Source of the DNA: Siphonodentalium dalli
Lineage: Eukaryota; Mollusca; Scaphopoda; Gadilida; Siphonodentaliidae
Direction: 5' to 3'
Assembly (NCBI GenBank): GCA_032622095.1
Contig: CP136063.1
Span: 216,151,982 to 216,215,981, forward strand
Length of the DNA stretch: 64,000 bases
Of the stretch, positions 12,701 through 21,215 are shown piece by piece. The first letter of the stretch is position 1; every line of letters starts with the position of its first letter. A program made the translations under genes and the position numbers. The notes under the pieces are model-generated. The model had not been told where the DNA came from. It was given only the letters and a program-made list of their open reading frames with translations, and did not search any database.

Positions 12701-14172
12701 GGAAACTGGGTTAGAAAGTTGCGACTTATACATCGGCCGGTACGGTAAATGGCGAAATTACAGATAAATCGGTCTTCATATATTTAATTATTTACTGGGT
12801 TTCCCCAATAGCAGCTACCGGACCCATTCCCCCGACCCCTAGCGGAAACCCTGCTTAAGCATAAATGATTTGTGCTGCGCTTAATCACAAATGATTTGCG
12901 CTTAAGCCTTAATATTAGCGCTTAAGCCTTAAGCGCAAATGACAGAAGTTATTTGCGCTTAAGCCCAAATATTTACGCTTAACCATTTACCCAACAGAAC
13001 GCATTGGCTTAACACATTAAAAATTATAAAATTGTTAAAGAATGTAAGAAAAAATGGTAAAAAAAGATTTTTTTAGGCCAATGCATTCTCTTATATATGC
13101 GAGGCGACCTATGGTCAACTCGCATATATAAGAGAATGCATTGGCACAGGGCATAACTGTAACTATCACAATGTGGTCAAGGAGCTGGTTCCAATGATAT
13201 CCATATTTGTATGGTTCTATTGAGACAGACCGAGGGTATATTAGGCTGTTGAAGCTTTATTTGGCCGGTTTTGGCCGGTTTGTTGGGTAAAGGGTTAAGC
13301 AAGTTATTTGCGCATAAGCCCAATTATTTATGCTTAACGCAAATAATGTTGGTAAATCTAGCTCGTAGAGGATCTTGCCATTCTTGGTCATATATCCATC
13401 TTCTTTGCTCTTATAGTCTCTTTTGATGAAACGGGTTGCTCTACGCTGGATTCTTTCCAGCTTGTCGATGTGATTTTGTTGGTAGGGGTCCCAGATGGTG
13501 TCTGCGTAGTCCATGATGGATCTGATCAGCGATATGTACCCCATTTTTCTGTAGTCCTCTGAGTCTGAGCAGTGTCGTATGTTTCTTCGCAGAAAGCCAA
13601 GAGTGGTTAGAGTGCATGCTGCTTTCCTGGAAACATTTCTAATGTGGGCGTCCCATGTCATGGTATTGCTTAAAGTTAGGCCAAGGTACGGGTGTTCTTG
13701 TACTTCCTTAAGTATATCTCCTTTCAGTCTGTAGTAAAAGTCATGGATTTTCCGGGATGACAAATGCAACGACCGCGTTGTATTGACGATCCAACAGCGT
13801 TTTAAACACCTGATTGGACTATTCTCGACGGAAGCATTATGTTGGGAAGTTGCATGGAACCACTGCGCCAGGAACGAGACTATAAGAGTAATCATAGACA
13901 ATGAGACTGTCTATGAAAATTTAAAAGACAAATATGAAAATGACATCAGCTGAGCTGTCGATTGTGAAATGTCAGTTTTGTCACCCAATAAAATATGATT
14001 TTAAAACGGTAAACCGAAATATTATATCAATCGGCGGCAAAATAAATATTGTTACTGGTATTTGTGTCGCTGTATGTTTGTGTATATAAAGGAAATCAAC
14101 CTGAAATTGCAGTAATTTCTCTGTTTTCTCGGGTGATAATTCATCGTCCGGCGGTTCACTGTTGTCGGCCAT
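737..14172 (-). CDS. FAF2: FAF2/UBXD8, 5' five coding exons (gene continues past left edge)
   Basis: FAF2 is a UBA-UAS-UBX protein. It sits in the ER membrane and on lipid droplets through a hydrophobic hairpin and recruits the p97/VCP segregase to ubiquitinated ERAD substrates. Coding exons on the minus strand are 14172-14101, 6137-6069, 2697-2588, 1631-1516 and 766-737; all junctions keep phase and give 132 residues. Residues 1-50 form the UBA region, with EKTEKLLQFQ followed by DLTGIEDMDRCREILE. Then come EGNPSVF, a proline-rich linker (PPPEPRPPP) and a hydrophobic stretch from about residue 99 (SNYLVLVAFRFVYTTVLDVF) matching the membrane hairpin, and finally RFMRPDPRQ. All match vertebrate FAF2 in order. 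The UAS, coiled-coil and UBX parts must lie to the left of base 737. The ATG at 14172 (MADNSE) is preferred over the in-frame ATG at 14187 because the family starts MA. Confidence 0.9.
948..1180. repeat. Diverged two-unit repeat in FAF2 intron 4
   Basis: Two diverged units share 'cataccaaatttcat' and 'gacctgtatttt', at about 898-970 and 1068-1110. They run into a GACAGACGGACGGACC stretch. The style resembles many mollusc interspersed repeats. No coding content is seen. Confidence 0.45.
1312..1362. repeat. Hairpin repeat with GAATGCAYTGG arms, copy
   Basis: Imperfect arms CCAGTGCATTCTC and GAGAATCCATTGG enclose a short loop. It is the same family as 13078-13144 and 31933-31993. The first 19 bases of the window (GAATGCACTGGCACAGGG) look like half of another copy. 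Confidence 0.5.
1516..1631 (-). CDS. FAF2: FAF2 coding exon 4 (membrane hairpin)
   Basis: The exon starts after TTTGTTTTCAG, completing the split Arg codon as CGG, and ends one base into a codon before GTGAGT. It encodes FSRRRPQGFFQWSNY and then an aromatic/aliphatic stretch of about 20 residues. This aligns with the FAF2 hairpin that inserts into the ER and lipid-droplet monolayer. The basic SRRRP run just before it may act as a topology signal. Confidence 0.88.
1746..1856 (+). repeat. 114-bp dispersed repeat, single copy
   Basis: This segment runs from CTACAGTAATGCCCTAAG to CATCGGAAAGC. It is closely related to the tandem pair at 3023-3250 and lies in FAF2 intron 3. Confidence 0.6.
2588..2697 (-). 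CDS. FAF2: FAF2 coding exon 3 (end of UBA and proline linker)
   Basis: The exon follows the acceptor CTATTTCACAG and ends two bases into an Arg codon (CG) before GTGTGT. It encodes LAVHDTFNEREGNPSVF and a proline-rich linker richer in Pro than the vertebrate one. Reading on without splicing reaches a stop within about ten codons, so the open frame there is intron read-through. Confidence 0.88.
2809..2995 (+). repeat. Dispersed repeat, copy A (partner at 21022-21215)
   Basis: Shared blocks in the same order are TGAAT..TTCTCCCA, TACATTGGA, GCAGACGAC and ATGTTCAGATAATAAGTTC. A run of 13 G near 2940 lies inside this copy, where copy B has only GGTGGG, so the G run is a later expansion or an assembly-sensitive tract. 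Confidence 0.5.
3023..3250 (+). repeat. Tandem pair of the 114-bp repeat
   Basis: Two head-to-tail units start GCTACAGTAATGCCCTAAG at 3023 and 3137. The open frame across them (MGNFSGFSRKYGL repeated) is a by-product of the duplication. Confidence 0.65.
3945..3958 (+). repeat. Poly-G tract
   Basis: Fourteen G are followed by TATTC, similar to the G-run cap of the foldback at 34774. No matching C-run partner was found nearby. Confidence 0.6.
4707..4829. mobile_element. 123-bp MITE, copy 1, with 6-bp target duplication
   Basis: The ends are inverted: CAGCCCTTTTAATT on the left and AATTATGAGGGCTG on the right. Inside, GGCTTCGGCAATC and GATTGCCG keep the foldback. GATATG flanks both sides (4701-4706 and 4830-4835). 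The second copy at 6966-7088 has exactly the same length. It lies in FAF2 intron 2. Confidence 0.75.
5603..6045 (+). repeat. Segment related to 46525-47400 (empty-site copy)
   Basis: From about 5757 the sequence follows 46632-46690 and 47187-47400 closely, for example TAATGACATAACTTTTCAAA, GAAGTCAAAGGTCACCTGG and GGTAGGATCATGTAATAAAT. The first 40 bases match 46525-46563 in inverse orientation. This copy lacks the 0.5-kb element present at 46693-47190. Confidence 0.65.
6069..6137 (-). CDS. FAF2: FAF2 coding exon 2 (UBA core)
   Basis: This exon has 23 codons (DLTGIEDMDRCREILE, then TTHWEME). It is bounded by a pyrimidine-rich TTTTTAG acceptor and a GTAAGT donor, phase 0 on both sides. It carries the middle and last helices of the UBA fold. 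Confidence 0.9.
6345..6367 (+). repeat. (GTAA)n microsatellite
   Basis: About six uninterrupted GTAA units in FAF2 intron 1. Confidence 0.8.
6966..7088. mobile_element. 123-bp MITE, copy 2, with 7-bp target duplication
   Basis: It is the same element as 4707-4829, more diverged, with ends CAACCCTCTCAATT and AATTATGAGGGCTG. CTTGACC occurs immediately on both sides (6959-6965 and 7089-7095), so it inserted independently of copy 1. Confidence 0.75.
7290..7480. repeat. Array of CTTAAG-centred palindromes, GCGC type
   Basis: Seven CTTAAG cores occur in variants of the 20-base palindrome ATTTGCGCTTAAGCGCAAAT, spaced about 20-24 bases; one is perfect near 7460-7480. The same motif recurs at 12853-12985. 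The GGAC/GTCC version fills the ends of the element at 15049-16743. Confidence 0.75.
7656..8165 (+). repeat. Three-unit tandem repeat, about 169 bp
   Basis: Units begin TAAGTCGAAAAAGGGG near 7658, 7827 and 7995. Each carries GTCGGACAGACRTCATAA and GCAGGTGCACAGGTTC. The last ends in ACGGACGGAGTTGCGGGG. The monomer size is like the core monomers of bivalve HINE-type elements. It is non-coding. Confidence 0.7.
8193..8560 (+). repeat. Two-unit tandem repeat, about 195 bp
   Basis: 8193-8370 and 8395-8560 share ATCAGCATC, CCCAAGAATT, CACAGAT, ATACCATTTCCAT and TTTCCCTCAT in order, with moderate divergence. Confidence 0.6.
8634..8740 (+). mobile_element. Possible terminus of a hAT-type element
   Basis: AGGGGTGTAACGATACATC followed by repeated ATCGATACA motifs is the usual look of one end of non-autonomous hAT elements. 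No matching inverted end was found to the right, so this is a solo terminus at best. Confidence 0.35.
8770..9260. other. Intronic stretch with no recognised feature
   Basis: Unique-looking FAF2 intron 1 sequence. No exon, repeat or terminal structure was recognised. Confidence 0.4.
9264..9787. mobile_element. Short inverted-repeat element, about 0.52 kb
   Basis: The ends GAGAACCAGAAGGTTCTAGC (from about 9270) and GAACCTTCTAGTTCTC (9763-9780) are inverted copies. The interior is AT-rich and non-coding. No clear target duplication was identified, so the boundaries are approximate. Confidence 0.45.
10069..11681. mobile_element. Composite hAT-like remnant
   Basis: The left terminus GCCTTTAGATTAGACTAATT recurs in altered form at 11290 (GCCTTTATATTGGTCTAATT). 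The far end at 11662-11681, reverse-complemented, starts GCCTTTAAATTA. Between them lies a minus-strand hAT transposase C-terminal fragment. The layout suggests two related elements joined or nested: 10069 to about 11289, and 11290-11681 with terminal AATTTGGGG motifs at both ends. Confidence 0.45.
11086..11290 (-). pseudogene. hAT transposase C-terminal dimerisation fragment
   Basis: Reading the minus strand from 11288 gives an open frame to a TAG at 11088-11086. It contains SNVISERGFSQMQLLLGKH and then DETLDKLIRIRMFP. ERxFSxM followed by a Leu-rich helix is the signature of the hAT family dimerisation region. The N-terminal side is cut exactly where the terminus-like GCCTTTATATT sequence begins, so the gene is a truncated relic. 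No upstream RNase-H-like part was found. Confidence 0.6.
11690..12850. other. Intronic stretch, mostly unrecognised
   Basis: FAF2 intron 1. The only structure noticed is a small inverted pair, CTATAAGTCGCA (about 12672) and TGCGACTTATA (about 12720). The open frames here have no recognisable protein content. Confidence 0.4.
12853..12985. repeat. Second GCGC-type CTTAAG palindrome cluster
   Basis: About five CTTAAG cores occur in GCGCTTAAGC contexts, including a compound GCGCTTAAGCCTTAAGCGC. A degenerate pair also lies at 13310-13340. It is the same family as 7290-7480. Confidence 0.65.
13078..13144. repeat. Hairpin repeat with perfect 26-bp arms
   Basis: CCAATGCATTCTCTTATA..GCGAG and its exact reverse complement flank a 15-base loop. 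Diverged relatives lie at 1312-1362 and 31933-31993. Confidence 0.75.
13257..13901 (-). pseudogene. Non-LTR retrotransposon reverse-transcriptase C-terminal fragment
   Basis: This is a 214-codon open frame on the minus strand. Residues 48-187 (13760-13341) match the region after the RT domain in CR1/Jockey-type LINE ORF2 proteins: HPYLGLTLSNTMTWDAHI, then ACTLTTLGFLRRNIRH, YISLIRSIMDYADTIWDP and IDKLERIQRRATRFI. The catalytic fingers and palm, with the YADD box, are missing. Residues 1-47 do not look like LINE sequence, and the C-terminal tail runs into a palindrome cluster. It is a 5'-truncated, inactive insertion in FAF2 intron 1, in the same strand sense as FAF2. Confidence 0.8.
14101..14172 (-). 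CDS. FAF2: FAF2 coding exon 1 (start codon)
   Basis: This exon has 24 codons, from MADNSEPPDD to KLLQFQ. It ends in phase 0 at a GTTGAT donor, which is a weak match to the GTAAGT consensus. The join to exon 2 rebuilds the LLQFQ/DLTGIE junction of the family, so the site is believed despite its sequence. It opens a 7.96-kb intron. Confidence 0.88.
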
Positions 14173-14236
14173 TGTTGCTAAAAACACTTAAAAGCACGGA
14201 ATTCCGGAATATTGAGAGAACCGAAACGACATGCAG

Positions 14237-15030
14237 TTAATTAAAAAGTAATATGTGGACCTGTATTGCCATTGTAACTATGCCACGAGAATAATATTTT
14301 CCTGAATGGGATGTGTGAATCTCATCCTCGGGGCCTGATATTTTGGACGGACACGAGGCTTGACGCATGTGCGGTGCGATAATGTTTTTCAACGTAGCAC
14401 TGTCCATAACTAAATCAAGATTAAGATCAAATATATCTGCCCGAGGCACGATGAGATTTTTCCATGCCCACATCCCAGGCCATGATGGATCAGTTTTCTC
14501 CCAATATGACAAGAGCCTCATTATGATTTTTTGGTTTTATATCAATCTTTGGCATATTCCACTTGGTTCATCTTAAAAATCTACAAAGTCTACCAGAAAG
14601 AACAGCCAATGTAGCGGGATATACACTACTTGGTGTCCTACCGGTAGGTCTACCAATGAAGGCTCAAGTCTATAATTGACCTAAAACAATAACATTTTAA
14701 ATAAATATTGCTAAAACACAAAGCTCGACAGAAAGCACTGGCTAAAAGACAATTAACTTAGTTGACAATAGTCATAGCTGCATATAATGTGACGATCCAA
14801 CACCTTAACCAGACATTAAAAAAACAGATATATTGCATGCGAATTGACCATAATCCAGATGACTATACCCACTTCATTTTGAACACCAGCGCATCTTGCA
14901 ATTGTTATTTTTTCAATACATATATGTTCATGAATGTTTCAAACAGACATTGTTTTTCTGAAATCGGTCGGATTTCCAAACATCGAACCATCCAACGCTG
15001 CTAATTTTTACTGAGCTGACGTCAAATAAC
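14237..15030. other. FAF2 upstream region, no gene recognised
   Basis: This is sequence 5' of the FAF2 start. Open frames on both strands (14237-14521 minus, 14367-14576 plus) lack recognisable domains or splice-framed homology. The FAF2 promoter and 5' UTR presumably lie at its left side; no TATA box was identified. Confidence 0.35.
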
Positions 15031-15084
15031 AGCCATGATACAACATCCTATGGCAAGCCGTTTTCACATTTTTGATTGATTTGA

Positions 15085-15365
15085 ACTTAAGTCCAATTAT
15101 TTGGACTTAAGTCCAATTATTTTTGACTTAAGTCCAAATAATTGGACTTAAGTCCAAATAATTGGACTTAGGTCAAAATAAATGGACTTAAGTCCAAATG
15201 AATTGGACTTAAGTCCAAATGAATGGGACTTAAGTCCAATTAGCGAATTGATTTGGACTTAAGTCCAAATGAATTGGACTTAAGTCAAATTATTTGGACT
15301 TAAGTCCAATTAGTGAATTGATTTGGACTTAAGTCCAATTCATTTGGACTTAAGTCCAATTCATC
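15085..15365. repeat. Left subterminal palindrome array, GGAC type
   Basis: Twelve CTTAAG cores and one degenerate CTTAGG sit in copies of ATTTGGACTTAAGTCCAAAT or AATTGGACTTAAGTCCAATT, one about every 20-30 bases. Confidence 0.85.
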
Positions 15366-16496
15366 TGGTTTGAAACGATAGTCCCCTTCTTTGTAATGGT
15401 ATATTCCTGAAAGTTTTGATTGACAGTCAAACTCCGTACTAACCAGGGCATTCCTGACTCCAAGACTAACTCCGTACGTCCCATTTGCCACGTGACTTGT
15501 TTTCGGCATGCCGAGATTGAAAATGTTTCGAATCCGAATTGGCATCTTAATAAATGCTAACTGCATGCATGAATGAAGTAAAATTAATTCACGACTTGAT
15601 TCAATTGTTATTTGACAGCATGTAGTGTAGGCTACACGCAGTTTCGTTTATTGCATTTACTAAGTGTCTTATTTGTATAATTTGCTCGGTTTTCAAACTC
15701 AATGTAATAAGGGTGTACTCGAAAGTCGAATTATGCCAAAACAATAGATTAGAGTGACTCCCCTTCTATTGCTATTGTAATGACTGCGTGAAGCACAGCC
15801 TCAGTTAACTTTGTCAATCTATTCTACAGAGACTTCTTTGCATCAATTAGCTTGGTCAGAAGGAAATTGCAAAAAATAATTTACATTATATATTGCTCAG
15901 ACTCAGTGTTAACATACGCTTTAGCCCACTATTTCTATAAATTTGGTCAAATATATAAACAAATTGGCAGCCATAATTCCATTAGTGCACGCAGCCTCGA
16001 TCGAGTGTGGACCCTGTACACAAGTTGTAACTTTTTTATCAGGTTAAAATTATAAAGATCAAGGGGTGGTATTTTATCTACCTGGTCGGACTCTGGTAAC
16101 ATTATTATCGGTATACGGACATTTCCCCACCCGGACAATTACCCACCGGACATTTACCCACCATACTAATAAAATGCAGACATCAAAGAATGCTTTGACT
16201 GATCAGTGAAGCCTGGTCAGTGAGGCCACATCAAGCGATGTCAACTCAGTCGATGTAATGTTTTGACAGACAGACATCATCATATGTTAAAAATCGTTCC
16301 GAACTTCTTACAACATGGGCTATTGTTGATAGGATCTCGTCCACATCGAGCTGATTCATTATATATGTTGAAAAAGGTAACAATTAACAAGATCAACAAG
16401 AATTAGACCCACATGTAAATGGCCATTTTCCCACAACTCCGCCCTATGAGCAAAACCAGACCTGCTTAATATCTGATGGGGGTGTTTCTTATACAG

Positions 16497-16712
16497 ATGA
16501 ATTGGACTTAAGTCCAAATGAATTGTACTTAAGTCCAAATACCACATAATTGTGAATTCGGCGAGGAATTGGACTTAAGTCCAAATAGATGAAAATATCG
16601 GTATTTGGACTTAAGTGTAATTCATTTGGACTTAAGTACAATTCCTCGCCGAATTCACAATTATGTGGTATTTGGACTTAAGTCCAATTCGCTATTTGGA
16701 CTTAAGTCCAAA
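16497..16712. repeat. Right subterminal palindrome array with internal inversion
   Basis: Seven CTTAAG palindromes. The block ACCACATAATTGTGAATTC plus GGCGAGGAATT (16538-16568) recurs inverted at about 16639-16670, so the array is itself a foldback. Confidence 0.8.
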
Positions 16713-17296
16713 TCAATCGAAAATGTGAAAACGGCTTGCCATAACATCCACCCCCTTGTAGAGGGTAATCAACGCCTGAAACACCAACACAAGAGAGTAG
16801 ATGGGCGCGAAGCGCCCATGATGGTCGAAAAGATCGAGTGATCTTCTCCTTCACCCCACGCTTTGTTGTTATTGGAGATATATTGTACATAGAAAATCGT
16901 CATGTCCGAACACGGCAAAGGTTGAGTTGAATTGAATTGAATGTTGTATGGGGAAGGGCCCATGCACGAGCTTTAATATGGGGTATGGTGGTGGGGTCCC
17001 GAGGCGTCCCTTTAATGATTTTGTAGTTGCAGAGCTAGTCATATGGTGCGCTGGAATGAAGAACGGGGCCCGAGTTGTAATGTTAAAATTTGTTAGTTTT
17101 GTTAGTTGTTTAAAAATATGTATATGCATAAACTCAAGCAAACGTAAGCAAGAAGACAGGGGACCAGGCGGATGCGGCACGTGCAGAGCGAGAGCGAGAC
17201 ATGGGGAGAATTGCATGCAGATTGGGCCCAGCAATTGCACTTAGAGAGTTTGCATAGCTATCACATGTTGTCGCATATTTCTGACCCACCCTTATG

Positions 17297-17360
17297 AAAT
17301 AACAGCCATGCTACAACATCCACCCATTGTAGAGGGCAATCAACGTCTGAAACACCAACA
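17297..17360 (+). repeat. Copy of the target sequence of the 15049 element, uninterrupted
   Basis: AAATAACAGCCATGCTACAA, CATCCACCC and TTGTAGAGGGCAATCAACG follow both flanks of the 15049-16743 element without a break. It shows one mismatch on the left side and a few on the right. Confidence 0.7.
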
Positions 17361-20300
17361 GTCAGATGCTCGTAGCCCGTTTATATATAACCATGGGTAT
17401 ATGCGAAAAATACACAACGAAAACACACTCCACAGTTTGGATCGATAAGTCATGACCTGTGTATTTTGATGTTGAATTTTTTGACAATCGGTCTTCCGTA
17501 TCAGTTCTACAACACAATTATCGTCTTACTTGCAGCACGACTTTATCGTGTGATCGTCACGGAAGCGTTTTATTTCAGAGTATGGTGAAGTGAATTATCG
17601 GATAAGAAACAAATAAGCCTATGCCGAGGGCAGAAACTAAAGTTGCGAGAGGCATCCCTGGTTGAGTGTGGGATATTTGGCACTCGAGACTTGGTTAGAG
17701 GGTTTTCGTTGGGGCGGTCCCCACCTTGGAATTTCCAACTGCACCCCCACCACATTGAACCACACCAAGCTCATAAGTTTGCGTAAATCAATTTGCACCC
17801 CCCCCCTTTGATTTTTCCCAAATGTTCCCTCACAGACTACCAGATGGTAGACTATTCCAAATGAACCAGTAATATTGTGGCCACTTGTCGTGCGGGGGGG
17901 GGGGGGGGTGGCGGGGGTGAAAAAGATGGTTCGGCCCAGTATGAGATTAAAACATCTTAACATCTAGTGGTATAACACCACACAAATTTACACCCCGATC
18001 TATTTTTTCTTAAATTAATTAGCGAGTAACTACTGGCAAGGACACATAACACACGGGTCGGCCGATGGTTAGGCCCGATGTGAGAACATTTTTGAAATAT
18101 GAACATGAACATTTGACAATCCTATAGCATAGACCGGCCTCAAGTTTTCCAATTCTGGGAAATTATTAACCTGACACTCACCCATAGGTTTCAAAATTGA
18201 CAACAGATGGCCATTTGATTTTTTTTGTCTAAAAACAACGAATTCGTCACTAAGAAATTAATTTTGCTCGGGGTATTAGGTATGACTACAATTGGGGGTA
18301 AGACCCCTGCATAGCCACCCCTGTCGACAAGTCCCTACTTGACACCCCATTCTAAATAATCGATACTAAGTTATGTTGGGTGGCATCGGGGGGAGTCAGG
18401 GGCTACATCCCAGCCCTGTCGGGGAGTCATAGCCATCCCCCGTCGGTGAGTTATGTAATTGTCAACCCGGCGGCTAAAGCCCGCCCCCTGTCGGGGATAT
18501 CCTGGTGCCACCCCTGTTTGAAATCATATAAAACTTTTAAAGAAGAAGACCACATATTGAACAGAAATCAGGGGGAAATGAGCTCTCGTAACCACAAAAG
18601 TGCACTAAAGACATCCCAATAAATCCAAATTAGATGCAACCGCATATTGTATATATATGGTATCGTTCTGTTTGCCTCTCTATATCCAGGGACGTGGCTA
18701 TATGGTTTCCGTTAGGGGTGTCCACCATGGGAAATTCCAACTGCACCCCTTTGAATCAGAATCACCCCAAACACAAATTCCATTTGCACCATCCCCCTTA
18801 CATCAGTGCTCACGCCTAATATCCTATATATATTTTAAAAAAAACCTATATTCCAGGTTTGAAAATTCAGATAGTTTAAAGGTACTCAACCCGATAAAAC
18901 TCCTCTCAATTACTATTTCAATGGCTTCGGGGGTCAAAAATATTTGATTCGAGTCGAGGAAGTCACCCATCAAAGCTCAGATTTGTTAGATATCGATTTT
19001 AGAAATCTATTATTTTTCATTATCGGGAATACTATCTGGCCCAGAACTCAGTCAAAATTGCGTAAAAATTACCACTTGATTTTAGAGTTATTCATCCTTG
19101 TCTGTTTGAATAGATTTGGAGTACACATCCAGAGCAGATTACGGCAGTTATTGGTACTCATCTCGAGAACATAACAAATTTGAAAAATCAATATCTAATA
19201 ACTCTGAGCTTTGTTTGATGGGTTCCTCGACTCGAATCAAATATTTTTTACCCCCAAAGCCAAAGAAATAGTAATATAGGACCCTCTGATCGGATTGTTG
19301 TTGTTGGAATCTGTTGAGATGGGGACCCTCTTTACGGGTTGAGTACCTTTAACCTGAACAATTGCATAAATCATAACATCTAATGGTCTAACTCCAGACA
19401 AATTCCCACGGCTACGGGCAAGAGGCGGGGACACGCCGGGTTGACCATGGTTCTTCGGCCCGGTGTGAGAAATTTTTTAAAACTATAAAAGAAAATATTA
19501 AATCCTAGCATGCATCTAGACTGGCCTCAATTGAACCTTTCCTGGTGTTGGAAATTTCTAACCTCATACTCCCCCTCGGGTTGGAAAACTCTCCAACTGA
19601 TGACTATTTCAGTCCACAAGTTTGACCAAATGAAGTAAAATATTGTTTTGCAGTTTTGTATTGGCCACGGGGGAATGGACAATGACAACGATAGTCGGCA
19701 ATTTTTTTTTAATCTGAACAAGAAAATCTCAAAATCCTAGCATCTAGACTAGCCTCAAACCTTCCTAGAGTTGGACATTTCAAACCTGACACCCCACTTA
19801 GGTTGGAAAATTTCAACTGATGACAATTCCAATGACAATATTTACCAAATGCATGACAGTATTGTTTTCTTAAATTAACTAGCAGTGTTTTGACTGGCCA
19901 CGGGGGAGGGACCAGGACACAAACTGTCCAAGTGTTGGAAATATCCAACCTGTCACCCTCCTAAGGTTGTAAATTTCCGACTGATGACCATTTCAGTCCA
20001 AAATATTTACCAAAAATAGGAAAATATGCAAATAAACTGTTTGAAAATCAAACTACAAGAACATTTTCAACTTAATGTTGGTGTGAAATTTCCAACTAAT
20101 GTTTTGGCAGGTATGAAATTTCCAACTGTTGAACATTTTGACCAAAGTTTGGGGGGGGGGGTGAGACATCCCAACCCCCACCCCTGTCGCCACGTCTCTG
20201 TCTATATCATATAAATACTTTTTCTAAAAACCTTAAACCAACTCGACGTGCGATTTCCCTGCGCTCCTGTTGCGCAAATTCTAGTATAAAAAGTGCGTCT

Positions 20301-20553
20301 ATTTCAGACAAAGTTCAAACAGTAAATGTGACCAGACAAGACATAGAAACCGCTAATTTCATATCACCAATCTGACAACACCAGTCGAACATGATTACCT
20401 TTCAAAGCAATAACACCGGGCACCATGTTACGGACAACCACAGGCACGCACACCATGGATAAATACACGGTGAAAAGAACGGCGTTTTTTTTGTACGGTT
20501 ATATCTGACATATACCCATGGTTATATATAAACGGGCTACGAGCATCTGACTG
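17359..20553. mobile_element. TIR element, 3195 bp, 45-bp terminal inverted repeats
   Basis: The left end reads CAGTCAGATGCTCGTAGCCC and continues through GTTTATATATAACCATGGGT. The right end is its complement, ending GACTG at 20553. A possible 3-bp duplication CAA lies outside (17356-17358 and 20554-20556). The interior holds many diverged units with TTGGAAATTTCCAAC, TGACACCC and GATGACCATTTCAGTCC, several G/C runs and a MITE at 18876-19352. No transposase frame was seen. The superfamily is uncertain. Confidence 0.6.
18876..19352. mobile_element. TTAAAGG-ended foldback MITE, copy A
   Basis: Its ends are TTAAAGGTACTCAACCCG and its complement. The inner arms share GACTCGAATCAAATATT and the GAGGAA/TTCCTC region in inverted order. 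It is nested inside the 17359-20553 element. Related copies: 24362-24819 and 36167-36621. Confidence 0.65.
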
Positions 20554-20559
20554 CAAGGC

Positions 20560-21015
20560 AATACGATACACCTTTTATGTTTTTTCTTCTTTTAACAACA
20601 CGAGGTCTCTGTCGTCATTGCATTTGCAAGGGCTTAGTCTTGATTGACAGTCGTCTTGTTCCAAGTATGCTTGGAGTCAGGTCCGTCCTGGTTAGCAAGG
20701 GCTAAGCATTTCAACATGTTCACGTGATCCAGCATAACGTCACATAAAGCAGAATGACGTATATAATTGAGACACCGTGCATGATCCAATCGAATCTGCA
20801 TTTTAAGTATATCCCAGTGCTGGTTGTGTGCCAAGATACCACGGTCTCTTTTGGAGGCCATATCTTATGGTGTGATGGTGACTCTCAAGTTATTGACTGA
20901 TTGTTCTATATAGTCGACTAAGATGTTCCTCGACTTGTACGTCGGTATTGTTCGAAGCATAACAGCGATGCCGCTTGTATATTGTGACCTGTAGGTTGTG
21001 GGTATTAAACTTTTC
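20560..21015. other. Intergenic stretch with one 75-codon minus frame
   Basis: The minus-strand frame 20861-20634 begins MASKRDRGILAHNQHWDILK. It has a start in reasonable context but no recognised family or splice partner. It could be a small real ORF or chance. Confidence 0.2.
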
Positions 21016-21021
21016 TTTACT

Positions 21022-21215
21022 GAATGGATTCTCCCATTCACGTATCAATTCATACATTGGATTGGTCTATCGATTTTGGAGGGATGGTCAGGTAAAAATT
21101 AAAGCAGACGACGGGCATACGAAACGACAATAGAAGTGCAGAATAATTCATATTCAATGGTGGGAAATATGTTCAGATAATAAGTTCCATAAACGACATA
21201 TGGTCATTTGTTGGA
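21022..21215 (+). repeat. Dispersed repeat, copy B (partner at 2809-2995)
   Basis: Same ordered blocks as copy A, without the long G run. Confidence 0.5.

Larger units (their letters stand above)
15049..16743. mobile_element. TIR element with subterminal CTTAAG palindrome arrays, 1695 bp
   Basis: The ends are inverted copies. The left begins TATGGCAAGCCGTTTTCACA and the right ends with its near-exact complement, continuing through GATTGATTTG into the palindromes. ACATCC directly flanks both ends (15043-15048 and 16744-16749). A related uninterrupted sequence at 17297-17360 shows the pre-insertion state. Just inside the ends lie 12 and 7 CTTAAG palindromes. The middle (15370-16490) shows no transposase, so it is probably non-autonomous. 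The superfamily is unknown. Confidence 0.75.

Noticed and set aside
14237-14521. 94-codon minus frame upstream of FAF2
   Set aside because: There is no recognisable domain, and it overlaps an equally featureless plus-strand frame. It could be 5' UTR or chance.
17637-17963. Proline-rich minus frame
   Set aside because: The proline run is only the translation of a G/C homopolymer inside a transposable element.
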